Shown: positions 8,210-16,682 of the stretch, piece after piece
Numbering within the stretch: the stretch's first letter is position 1
Layout: the number at the start of each line of letters is the position of its first letter
DNA from: a bacterium
GTDB taxonomy: Bacteria > Armatimonadota > JACIXR01
NCBI GenBank assembly: GCA_014360495.1
Contig: JACIXR010000001.1
Location: forward strand, 124,001-188,000
Reading direction: 5' to 3'
DNA: 64,000 bases
The notes under the pieces: generated by a model
Told to the model about the DNA's origin: nothing
What the model saw: the letters and a program-made list of their open reading frames with translations, nothing else
Databases searched by the model: none
Program-made: the position numbers and the translations under genes

Positions 8210-10012
8210 TTATTTTAACGAGACTATCGCCCAAAGCCCTAATCCATCAATTTTAAAGCTCACTTTGTCTTCCCCTATATTTAAATTGATTTTCTCCGCT
8301 GGACGCCCGGGGATATAAACCATCGCTTCCTTCGGCGTTTTCTTGAGGGCTTTTGAGAGCAATTTTAGGCTTATTGATATCTCAACATCTGCTGGACGCA
8401 CATCGTCTTCCTCCAAATGATAATCCTGATTTAGGATATGGCAAACAACGGGAGCGTTCGCCTCTTTTGGTTTATAGCGGAGGGAAACCCTCACTTTGTC
8501 ACTTCCCGATACCTTTATTTCCTCTCGGAAGGTTTTTGGCAAGCCCTCTATCCCATTCCATAGAATTGCGTTACCCTTGAAGGAACTTAACTGTTTCTTA
8601 ACTTTATCTGGCAGGGAATTCTTACCAAATATTAAAAGCTCGTATTGCGCGACCTCTCTCTTGTTGATTTCCATTCCCAGGCTTGGTTCAGCGCATAGGA
8701 TGCTGAAGGGGATATTTTCTTTCAGAAGTTCCATTCCCACTTTTTGGATATCGTTGAAATTATCTGTCGTGTAAACTAAGGCGATGTCCGAAAGGGATTT
8801 ATAATCGTCAAACAACTTGGCATTTTGGCGAACGAACTTGTAGAGAAAGGCGAAGTCGGATGGCTTGCCCTCCCACCAATGGGTACCTTTTTCCTGGGTA
8901 TAGCACCATTGATTATGAGGCACCATAAAGAGGCTGCCGAAAGCATAAGCTTGAGCAATCCAGGTTCTCACAAGACCTGGTTTATTATTTTCCGCTACCC
9001 AAGCCCAATCATAGCCACCGGCGGTTGCCGATTGTCTTTTGCCCAACCCCTCTACAAGGCGGAAGACAAAAGCCGGTTCAATTGGAACCTTACAACTGCT
9101 TGCGTGATGTTCCATTTCTCCGCAGAAGAAATCAATTAAGGGGGCGACGACAAGTGCTTCCGGTGACGATGCGCTTGAATTAACGCTGCGTAGAAGGGGT
9201 TTACCTCTCAACTTTTCCGCGTATTCAAATATAGATTTCACGACTTCCAACATCTTCTCAGTTTGAAATTTCTGATACAACTCGCCCAAAGGCAATTGAG
9301 ACCTTTGTTTTCGCCAACTCTCAGCGGTTACCCCTTTGCTTTTTAGAAACGATTGGATATCAAAGTTGTCAATATCATCTATTCCCATTGATTTTAATTC
9401 CTCTTTTGAGAATCGCTTCTTCAGCCATAGGCGGAAGGATTCTTTACAATGTTTACAGAAGCAGCCGCCAAACCAGGCGGAACAAGCGGCTGTGCCGCGC
9501 CAATCGTCAATATGTAAGCCGTCAATGGGGGCTAGGCAAGCCCTTTCCACTTGGTCCTTTAGATATCTCTGATAGTCGGGGCTGTTAGTGCAGAACCAGT
9601 AGGCAGGATGTCCCTTATGCTTATGGTCCCAAAGCCAGGGGACAGTTATCGGGTTCCTATCCAAGTCCCTGCAGACCGAATCCATAAAATTATCTGGGTA
9701 AAAATCTATGAAGCCGCCGAAAGCGACGACGAAATCAACGCTCCCGCAGTAAAGCAAACCCCTACGATGAGCTTCCTCTACGACCTTCCTAAACCAAGCG
9801 ACATCTCTTTCGTTTTTAGAGCGCGCTCTGCCCGCCCAGCCCACAACCGTGCCCGAATAGACATCGTATAGGCTTGGGTCCTTTGGGAAATACATAAAGA
9901 CAACATCGCTCGCCTTGAGTTTTGGTCTTTCTGAAAAGGATAAGGAGGACATCAAGAGGAAAGAGATATAAAACAAATTAATTCCTTTGGATGAGAGAAT
10001 GAGGCATTTCAT
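8210..10012 (-). CDS. secreted TIM-barrel glycoside hydrolase-like protein
   Basis: 600 residues with an N-terminal signal peptide (hydrophobic ISFLLMSSLSF ending near residue 27). The barrel has VVEEAHRRGLLYCGSVDF, then APIDGLHIDDWRG followed by CFCKHCKESF, and a distal FCGEMEHH. A Rossmann-like (glutamine-amidotransferase-like) domain (DIALVYTTDN, YELLIFGKNSLP) and a C-terminal beta-sandwich follow. This is the layout of beta-galactosidase-trimerisation and hypothetical glycosyl hydrolase families. I cannot name the CAZy family. Its ATG has AGAGGTG upstream and lies directly after the GH36 stop, so it is operonic. Confidence 0.7.
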   Translation of the reverse strand: MKCLILSSKGINLFYISFLLMSSLSFSERPKLKASDVVFMYFPKDPSLYDVYSGTVVGWAGRARSKNERDVAWFRKVVEEAHRRGLLYCGSVDFVVAFGGFIDFYPDNFMDSVCRDLDRNPITVPWLWDHKHKGHPAYWFCTNSPDYQRYLKDQVERACLAPIDGLHIDDWRGTAACSAWFGGCFCKHCKESFRLWLKKRFSKEELKSMGIDDIDNFDIQSFLKSKGVTAESWRKQRSQLPLGELYQKFQTEKMLEVVKSIFEYAEKLRGKPLLRSVNSSASSPEALVVAPLIDFFCGEMEHHASSCKVPIEPAFVFRLVEGLGKRQSATAGGYDWAWVAENNKPGLVRTWIAQAYAFGSLFMVPHNQWCYTQEKGTHWWEGKPSDFAFLYKFVRQNAKLFDDYKSLSDIALVYTTDNFNDIQKVGMELLKENIPFSILCAEPSLGMEINKREVAQYELLIFGKNSLPDKVKKQLSSFKGNAILWNGIEGLPKTFREEIKVSGSDKVRVSLRYKPKEANAPVVCHILNQDYHLEEDDVRPADVEISISLKLLSKALKKTPKEAMVYIPGRPAEKINLNIGEDKVSFKIDGLGLWAIVSLK

Positions 10013-11959
10013 TTAAAAATCACCTCTTGTCATTGATAAATAATAGAGAGCGCAATCCAAGGTTAGGTCCAATTCAAGGCCATCTCTCATCAAAGTTCTG
10101 CCATTAATGAGCTCAATGGGCTTTCCGGGATTAAGCAAATCCCTTACATAATAATCCTCATTCGGAATAATTCCTCTCAATTTAACCCTTCGCTGTATCG
10201 GTTCGTTGGGCATACGGAAGGCGAAGATGACGCATTCCTTTTTATCTTCGGAGACGAAGCTGATGACCTCGCCTTCTTTTGGGTTAGCGGGTTGAGGGGT
10301 TAAGGGATGGAAATCCTGAACCAAGAGGTGGCGAATCCTTTTGTATATCTCTATCAACTTCTTGATTTCTGAGCTTTGTTCTTTGCTCCAAGATGCGACA
10401 TCTCCATCTATTGAAAAGGCACCTACCATTCTGGAGAGGAAATCAATCGCCCTTTTCCCTTCTTTACTGCCGAGAGAATTGGGAACGGCGCTATTCAGAA
10501 GGTTTGCAGGCAGAAATCTATTGCCTCCGCTCTGCATAAATCTGCAGATATGTGGGTCCTCAGTATGGTCGGAAATCCAGATTGTATGAGCTCTCTTGAG
10601 AGTCCCCAAATCTATCCGTCTTCCTCCCGAGGCACAGCATTCAATGAGGAGGTCAGGATGCCTTTTCATAAGTTCGTCCAAGACCCGATAGAGTCCTTGG
10701 ACATACTTGAATTGTATCTTTCCCGTCTTATCAATATGTTCCCAGAAGGGTTTAGGTCCGATGTTGTAATCGTAACGAATCCATTTTAAACCAAGTTTCC
10801 TCACCCATTGGCTTATTATCTCAATTACCCCATCCTGTGTTTCCTTTTTTGAGAGATTTAAATGAAGATACTCCTCGCCGATATCTATGAACCAATCTGG
10901 ATGTTCCCTCACCATATCGCTTTCCCTATGAGCTCTTTCTACCTCAAACCACATACCAAATTTCATTCCCTTGGAACGAACATATTCCGCTAAACTCTCT
11001 ATTCCCGAGGGGAATTTTTTATCATCTATCCTGAGCCAATTTCCTACACCTCTGCTGAATTCGCCTCCCGGACCACATCCCGCATACCAGCCGGCGTCCA
11101 ATACAAAATATTCTATGCCCAACTCGGCACAGCGGTCAGCTTGCTTTTTCAGAAGCTCCTCATCAAAATCACAATGTATGCCGAACCAGTGGTCATAGCT
11201 TACCGGTGGTATGGGTGGATTGCCGTTCAATTTAGGGCAATGGAATTTATAAAGGTATCTGCGGAAGGCGTTGCCTGCTTCATCAAAATCGCCGGAGAAG
11301 AAGACGATGTGCAAGGGGGGTAGGGTAAGCGTTTCCCTTCCCTTCAATACGAGCCCAGATACAGGTATGCCCACGATGAGAGAGACAAAGGGGTAAGTCA
11401 AGCCCATATACCAGAGACCTGACCATTCCATAGCGGTAATCAAGCCTGCTTCATTCATCGCAAGGGCTAAAAATGGGAGGTATTTGTTTGAAGAGCGACC
11501 AGCTGGTCCTGATTCAATCATCATGGGCTCGCTTGCAAAATTGAGAAGTTGAAAAGTGTGTTCCTTGAAAGCGGGTGAGGGGTAGAAGCCGTAGGTCAGA
11601 CCTCCACCCATGTAGCGAAGATACACGGGATGCTTTGGATTGGACCAATGGAGGAAAAGGGGTTGAATTGCGGAAATTGGTGGGGAGGGGAAATCGGCGT
11701 TATTTCGCAGGGCAATGTATATAACCGCAGAATTGTAATCAGCATTCAAGTTGATATCCATTTGGGCAGAGAGATAATCCCAGTTTCCCTTCCCTTTGAA
11801 GCTGATATTCCATCTATTTCCATCTCTATTCTCGGTCAGCAATTCCCAATAGATAGGCACTCCATCATAACCTATGATTTGCCATCCAAAACCTTCAGCT
11901 AACGCCTCAGTAAGAGGTTGGGGAATGACCGGCTCTAACCAATTTTTAAACATATTCAC
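10013..11959 (-). CDS. alpha-galactosidase, GH36 (clan GH-D)
   Basis: 648 residues, no signal peptide, so probably cytoplasmic. An N-terminal beta-supersandwich (1-250) is followed by the barrel: EYFVLDAGWYAG (283-294), FGMWFEVERAH (334-344), the nucleophile Asp397 in WIRYDYN, ECCASGGRR (440-448) and the acid/base Asp464 in WISDHTEDP. A small C-terminal beta domain closes the protein. GH36 retaining enzymes release alpha-linked galactose (sometimes N-acetylgalactosamine). Stop and start codons of the neighbours lie within a few bases on both sides, which supports one mRNA with the secreted enzymes. Confidence 0.88.
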   Translation of the reverse strand: MNMFKNWLEPVIPQPLTEALAEGFGWQIIGYDGVPIYWELLTENRDGNRWNISFKGKGNWDYLSAQMDINLNADYNSAVIYIALRNNADFPSPPISAIQPLFLHWSNPKHPVYLRYMGGGLTYGFYPSPAFKEHTFQLLNFASEPMMIESGPAGRSSNKYLPFLALAMNEAGLITAMEWSGLWYMGLTYPFVSLIVGIPVSGLVLKGRETLTLPPLHIVFFSGDFDEAGNAFRRYLYKFHCPKLNGNPPIPPVSYDHWFGIHCDFDEELLKKQADRCAELGIEYFVLDAGWYAGCGPGGEFSRGVGNWLRIDDKKFPSGIESLAEYVRSKGMKFGMWFEVERAHRESDMVREHPDWFIDIGEEYLHLNLSKKETQDGVIEIISQWVRKLGLKWIRYDYNIGPKPFWEHIDKTGKIQFKYVQGLYRVLDELMKRHPDLLIECCASGGRRIDLGTLKRAHTIWISDHTEDPHICRFMQSGGNRFLPANLLNSAVPNSLGSKEGKRAIDFLSRMVGAFSIDGDVASWSKEQSSEIKKLIEIYKRIRHLLVQDFHPLTPQPANPKEGEVISFVSEDKKECVIFAFRMPNEPIQRRVKLRGIIPNEDYYVRDLLNPGKPIELINGRTLMRDGLELDLTLDCALYYLSMTRGDF

Positions 11960-14365
11960 TCACTTCCTTTCCTGGCGGATATTAAGGAGAGAGCCAAGCT
12001 TGTCAATTCTAAAATATCTTCCCTCAATGGATACCTCCCCAGTCCAATCAAATTGGGGGAGGGCGAAAACGATTGAGTGTTCGTTCTTTTTGAAGGGCAC
12101 GAGGGTTAATTGTGCATCTTTCATAGGGTGGCAAAGGACATTAACCCCGGAATTTTTCAGGATTTTCAACAATTTATCAAGCTTGGGCAGCGGAACGGAG
12201 GGAAAGCTCTGTGTGCAGATGAGGCGGGGAGGTGTGTTCCCTTTATCTTTCAATCTGAAAACCTCACCCAAGCTTTCCCTACCGATGGATTCCTCAAAAC
12301 GATGGCTTAGTTTGGGCAAAGAACTTGGTTCAATTTTTCTTCCAGTCATATCGTAGAGGGCAAATCTTCCGGAGCTAATCAATTTAACCCCCGCCAGTGA
12401 GGCTTTTCTTAAAGCCTCAAGGGCTTTATATGTTATATAGGCGCAGTCGGGAATTATGACTGCTTTATATAAGGACAAATCAGCCTTTTCCAAGGCGTGA
12501 ATTGTATAGATATCTGGGCAGATTCCAGCCCTCACGAGCAGCTTATACCATCCCATAAAATCGGCGTAGTCGTTTGGTGGTTGAGGGAGATAGGGGTAGA
12601 GCGGCATTCTCGGCTGAACGAGAGCTACCTCGCATATCGGTTTGAAACCCTTAAGAAGCGAGGCGGTCTTTTTCACTCTGTCAATCATCCTTTTCAACGA
12701 ATCTATGCCAAGCTCTGAATAATTGTAATCAGGTGTTCCATACCAGCAGTAATATTGGATTCCGCTTTCGGAGCCAGAATGTTGAAGAACGGAGAGGGAG
12801 GTTCTTGTCAAACCATCTTCCCCCAAATATGTCCCTTTCGTAAAGTCAAGAAGGTCAATAGCCCAAATTGGCTTTCCGTAGCGGCGGACGGAGTCAATCG
12901 CCGCTGTAAGGGAATCAAAATCTCCTTCGGCTGAATTTATCTGCATTCCCAGAATTGTTTGATGTTTCGCGTTCTCAACCCAATAATCAAGCGCTATAGC
13001 GACATCTTGGGCGTAATCCCACTCAAAGGGATTTGCGAAAGCGAAGGTAAGATAACTTAGCACAGGGCGATTCGGGTCTGCTATTTGGCATTCCTCCGCC
13101 ATCCAATCTATGAATTGGGCGAAGTTCTCAAAACGATAGTTGAACCAGTCATCTATCATAGCAAGTGGAAATTCGGGGTTTCCTTCAAGGGAAATCTTTG
13201 GTTGGTAGGTGATGCTCATTTCCCCTCGCGATTTCCATTGATGGGAAAGGTTTTCACTCTGCTCAACTGACCAAGCTATGAAGACCCATTTACCCAATGC
13301 AGGGTCAAGAAAGGGGTTGGGGGCAACGTCGTTCCCTTCTTCGTCAAATATGCGAATGGATTGAAAAACTACCTTTCCCGTTCCCATTAACTTCATTAGG
13401 AGCCAGGCTTTAGCGGAGGAGGAAGGAACGGTCAAACTGAATTTAATAATTCCTCTGCCGTTGGATTGGATGAAAGGAGGGCTCCAATCGGACTTAAAGG
13501 GTTTAGGGTTATCCTTTGAAAGCCAAGCCACTTCAAGGAAAACTTCTCCTATCAAGTTTTCCGTACTCAATTCAAGATAGAAAGTTAGCTTTTCGCCTGG
13601 TTTGACATTTATATGGCTCTCCTCATTTGTTGCCCAGCAAATGTCGCTGTAGGCGCTGGCGGGCATAAAACACCCCTGTGGCTCTCTTCCAACTCCAAGA
13701 GGATAGAGAGTTGGTGGTTGGATTTCCTGCCAGTCTTTAAATCCAGTACCCCAGCTGTCGTTTAGCGCTTTCAGGGAAGGATATTTATTCCTCAACCATT
13801 CTCTGAAGCCATTTTTGTCGCACTTGGAATAAGAATAAAGAATGGGATGCCACCATTCGCAGCCGTTGCTGTAGCCGTAAATGTATTCAGCGTATTTGTG
13901 ATGGGAGAGATAGCCAATCGTGTTGCGTATGAAGCGGGAAAGATATGAGCGGTAAGTTTCCGATTGATATGAAGGGTCATCTATTATATCTCCTTTAGCT
14001 GAACACATGGTTTCCCCTTGACTTTTCAGCTTTTCCACAAGCCAGCGGACACCGGCCGCATGGGCTGGCCCAGCTTCCATCAGATAGACGAGTTTTATTC
14101 CCGTTTCCTTAGCCCATTCAAGCTGTCTGTCAAGGAGCGAGAAATCCCATTTATCCTCCTCTGGTTCTATCAATGCCCAGGGGGCTCTCACTATGCAGAC
14201 ATTGGCACCAATGCGGGGGATTTGTTCATCCTGATGAACGATAAGCGGGTAGTGGGAGACGAAGCCGATTGGGTAGTCAACATTAAACGGTTGGGCAAGA
14301 AGCAAATCACATAAGAAAGGAATAAGCAAGTTTTTCACTTGGCGAGGAAAGGCGAAGTTTTTCAT
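11960..14365 (-). CDS. GH42-like beta-galactosidase-type protein with inserted beta-sandwich
   Basis: 801 residues. The N-terminus (KNLLIPFLCDLLLAQ) is a probable signal peptide. The barrel resembles GH42/clan A: ANVCIVRAPWALIEPEEDKWDFSLLD (about 53-78), GYSNGCEWWHP where clan-A enzymes carry NE, and KYPSLKALNDSWGTGFKDW, the block that usually follows. A sugar-binding-like insert (about 235-385) splits the barrel. The usual acid/base Asn-Glu reads SNGCEWW, so activity may be altered. After the barrel come a Rossmann-like trimerisation domain (YKAVIIPDCAYIT) and a beta-sandwich. A GGAGGGG site lies 18 bases upstream of the ATG. Confidence 0.68.
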   Translation of the reverse strand: MKNFAFPRQVKNLLIPFLCDLLLAQPFNVDYPIGFVSHYPLIVHQDEQIPRIGANVCIVRAPWALIEPEEDKWDFSLLDRQLEWAKETGIKLVYLMEAGPAHAAGVRWLVEKLKSQGETMCSAKGDIIDDPSYQSETYRSYLSRFIRNTIGYLSHHKYAEYIYGYSNGCEWWHPILYSYSKCDKNGFREWLRNKYPSLKALNDSWGTGFKDWQEIQPPTLYPLGVGREPQGCFMPASAYSDICWATNEESHINVKPGEKLTFYLELSTENLIGEVFLEVAWLSKDNPKPFKSDWSPPFIQSNGRGIIKFSLTVPSSSAKAWLLMKLMGTGKVVFQSIRIFDEEGNDVAPNPFLDPALGKWVFIAWSVEQSENLSHQWKSRGEMSITYQPKISLEGNPEFPLAMIDDWFNYRFENFAQFIDWMAEECQIADPNRPVLSYLTFAFANPFEWDYAQDVAIALDYWVENAKHQTILGMQINSAEGDFDSLTAAIDSVRRYGKPIWAIDLLDFTKGTYLGEDGLTRTSLSVLQHSGSESGIQYYCWYGTPDYNYSELGIDSLKRMIDRVKKTASLLKGFKPICEVALVQPRMPLYPYLPQPPNDYADFMGWYKLLVRAGICPDIYTIHALEKADLSLYKAVIIPDCAYITYKALEALRKASLAGVKLISSGRFALYDMTGRKIEPSSLPKLSHRFEESIGRESLGEVFRLKDKGNTPPRLICTQSFPSVPLPKLDKLLKILKNSGVNVLCHPMKDAQLTLVPFKKNEHSIVFALPQFDWTGEVSIEGRYFRIDKLGSLLNIRQERK

Positions 14366-14375
14366 CTTTATTTCG

Positions 14376-16481
14376 TTACCCCTCCATTTCTATTAAATCA
14401 TAATCCTCTATTTTGGGAACCGAGAAAACTATCTCGCCATCTTTCATTTTAAAGGGCAAATCATTATGCCCTACAAGGGAGCGAATTCTCTTTATTTCTC
14501 TCTCTATTCTGAGCTTGATTTCAATATCATAACAGGGGAGAATTCTTTGGATGGGTCTTTTCATCTCGGAGGTGAAATTTATAAGATGGAGATAGAGGCG
14601 ATTGTCTTTGCCTCTTAATGAGATTTCCAAAGAGGAGGGGGCGTTCTCCAATACGATAATATTTTTGCTTAGTTTTGAGACGATATTTTTGAGGATTTTG
14701 TAATACTCAGGGAAGCGAAATGAAAACAGGGATTCCCCAAATGTCCCAGCGATGTATAACGATGTGCCTTTGCCATATCTGTTTTCAATTAAGAAAGGGT
14801 AGGGGGATGGTCTCGGTCTACCGGCATAGCAACCTGGCAAGGGGGAGCAAAAGAAAAGGATTGGTTTGGCTATCGTTTCAACTTTTAAGCCATAAAGGGG
14901 AGCGAATATGAAATCCTGCTCAATATCTTTCAAAGAAAAGTGATTTTCATTTGTAGGGACTACATAATCCCACCTGAGCGGACCGAAAACCTCGCCCACA
15001 TCCTTTACACCGAAGACATCTTTCAAAGCGAAGCTTTTCATCTTCATCCCGTAGTCGTATAGTGATGTCTCAAAGGACGAGATGATATTTCCTCCATTTT
15101 CAACAAATTCCTTGATAGAGTTTATTTCCTCTTCATTAAGAGAAGTAACATTGGGAAGTATGATGAGGTCGTATTGGGAGGAGTTCAGATCGCGGATAGC
15201 CTCTTCGTCTATGACATCGAAGGGGAAATGGTTTCTGCATAATCCGTCGTAAAAGCCGAAGAACTCTTTCCATAGGTCGCCGGCTTTCATCGGCTTGGCT
15301 TCCTTCGTGAAATCGGTAAGTGGGACATATGAGCCTGTGTAATAATCGTTTGACCTTTGGGGCCATACTAAGGCTATGCGGGCTAAGGATTTCGTTGCGT
15401 AGAATGGCTCTGGATTATCCTCTATCAATTTGTTGAACTTTTTGATGACCGCTATTTCTTCGGGATGCTTTAGTGGGTCGCTACAAATGGCGAGCCAAAC
15501 CTGGGCGCCGTGAGATATGGTTTGGCTGTAAAGTAGGCTTATCTCGCCGGGAGGGAGCATTGAGAAAGCCCAAGGACCTTGCTTGGCTGCATCAAAGATG
15601 ACGGTGGGTTTGCCTTCGGCTTGTGTCTCCAAGAGCTTTGCGGTAGCTCCTGGTTTGTAGATTGGCTCCTCCAATCCACCATAGAGAAAACCGCCTTCCG
15701 CTCCAAGGATATCCGTTTCCTTTATAATCTTCCGATTGTCTCTACCTGTTGCCCAAGTGGGGGCGAGGGGATTGCCGTTCATATAGAGGAGGATTTTGGG
15801 ATTTATCTTCTTCAGGATTTCGTTGCTATCTCGCAAGAATCTCGCGATGCTATCAGTTTGAAACTCAATTAGCTCTTTCCAACTTTGCTCTTCTCGGGAC
15901 GAGGTTAAATGGGTTTTGGAGGGAATCTCCTTTCCATATTTCTCCTTGAAAAGCCTCCTACAGTTCTCACAATAACAGGTATTGGCGAAGAATATAGGTC
16001 CATCAAAAAATACGCCATCAATTTCGTAGGAGGAGAGGATTCTAAGGGCATGAAATACTTCTTCTCTCCAACCGCTATTTACACAGAAAGACGAATCCAC
16101 GCCGTAGACATCCTCAATAGGATTGCCGTCTTCCTTAATCTGTTGCCATTCCGGGTGCTTTCTCGCATAGGTGAGCTCCACATCGTGAACATTATAATAA
16201 ATGATAACCCTTATGCCATGGACATGTGCTTCCGAGAGATAATCTTTCAAGGTATCAAGGGTCACTTTTTCTCCCGGGAAAAGTTCACGGTCATCAATAA
16301 AGGCTACTCCGGGGAAGATTGTGGGGTCAGCGAAGCGGGTAAGATGTTCAGCATCTGCTCCCAATTCCCTAAGCAATTGCATCTTTTTCCCAAAATGGTA
16401 GCCTTCCTCAAGCTCTATAATCTGCAAAGGACCTCCTTCCCACCATCTATGAGGAATTTCCAAGCGATATCTGTCTTTCAT
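14376..16481 (-). CDS. GHL6-like hypothetical glycosyl hydrolase (first copy)
   Basis: 701 residues. The start is ATG 16481: AAAGGAGG lies 12 bases upstream, and the promoter at 16504-16532 rules out the longer frame. No signal peptide is seen. The barrel has LREL..DAEHLTRFAD, HGIRVIIYYNVHDVEL with HPEW, and SSYEIDGVFFDGPIFF followed by CYCENCRRLFKEKYG. A Rossmann-like domain (YDLIILPNVTSLNEEE) and a C-terminal beta domain follow. This architecture matches hypothetical glycosyl hydrolase 6 and alpha-L-fucosidase-like proteins. It is the first gene of the leftward operon and is related to the protein at 22405-24549, which does carry a signal peptide. Confidence 0.7.
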   Translation of the reverse strand: MKDRYRLEIPHRWWEGGPLQIIELEEGYHFGKKMQLLRELGADAEHLTRFADPTIFPGVAFIDDRELFPGEKVTLDTLKDYLSEAHVHGIRVIIYYNVHDVELTYARKHPEWQQIKEDGNPIEDVYGVDSSFCVNSGWREEVFHALRILSSYEIDGVFFDGPIFFANTCYCENCRRLFKEKYGKEIPSKTHLTSSREEQSWKELIEFQTDSIARFLRDSNEILKKINPKILLYMNGNPLAPTWATGRDNRKIIKETDILGAEGGFLYGGLEEPIYKPGATAKLLETQAEGKPTVIFDAAKQGPWAFSMLPPGEISLLYSQTISHGAQVWLAICSDPLKHPEEIAVIKKFNKLIEDNPEPFYATKSLARIALVWPQRSNDYYTGSYVPLTDFTKEAKPMKAGDLWKEFFGFYDGLCRNHFPFDVIDEEAIRDLNSSQYDLIILPNVTSLNEEEINSIKEFVENGGNIISSFETSLYDYGMKMKSFALKDVFGVKDVGEVFGPLRWDYVVPTNENHFSLKDIEQDFIFAPLYGLKVETIAKPILFFCSPLPGCYAGRPRPSPYPFLIENRYGKGTSLYIAGTFGESLFSFRFPEYYKILKNIVSKLSKNIIVLENAPSSLEISLRGKDNRLYLHLINFTSEMKRPIQRILPCYDIEIKLRIEREIKRIRSLVGHNDLPFKMKDGEIVFSVPKIEDYDLIEMEG

Positions 16482-16503
16482 AACTATCAACCTCCTTTGC
16501 CAT

Positions 16504-16532
16504 ATATTAAGATTAATGGATTTAGTTGACAA
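16504..16532 (-). promoter_or_regulatory. promoter of the leftward glycosidase operon
   Basis: Minus strand TTGTCA (16532-16527), 17-base spacer, TAATAT (16509-16504). Transcription would begin near 16497, leaving a leader of about 16 nt that contains AAAGGAGG before the ATG at 16481. Confidence 0.65.
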
Positions 16533-16631
16533 CGATTTTCACGATAAAGGATACACTCGCCTTAAATGAGCAAAAAGCGATATTTGAAAAGGAATTAATA
16601 AATTAAAAACATGATAATTCCTAAATTCTCG

Positions 16632-16659
16632 TTGACTTCTCTTGATAGTGTCGGATAAT
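16632..16659 (+). promoter_or_regulatory. promoter of the rightward glycosidase operon
   Basis: TTGACT (16632-16637), 16-base spacer, GATAAT (16654-16659). The start point would be near 16666, 17 nt before the ATG at 16683, with AAAAGGCGG between them. It is back-to-back with the leftward promoter, so one regulator bound between 16533 and 16631 could serve both. Confidence 0.6.
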
Positions 16660-16682
16660 TTAGAAAAAAGGCGGTGAGAGAG

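Noticed and set aside
15909-16529. Plus-strand ORF of 206 codons opposite the first GHL6-like gene.
   Set aside because: No family signal; its end lies in the divergent promoter region and the minus-strand gene is well supported.
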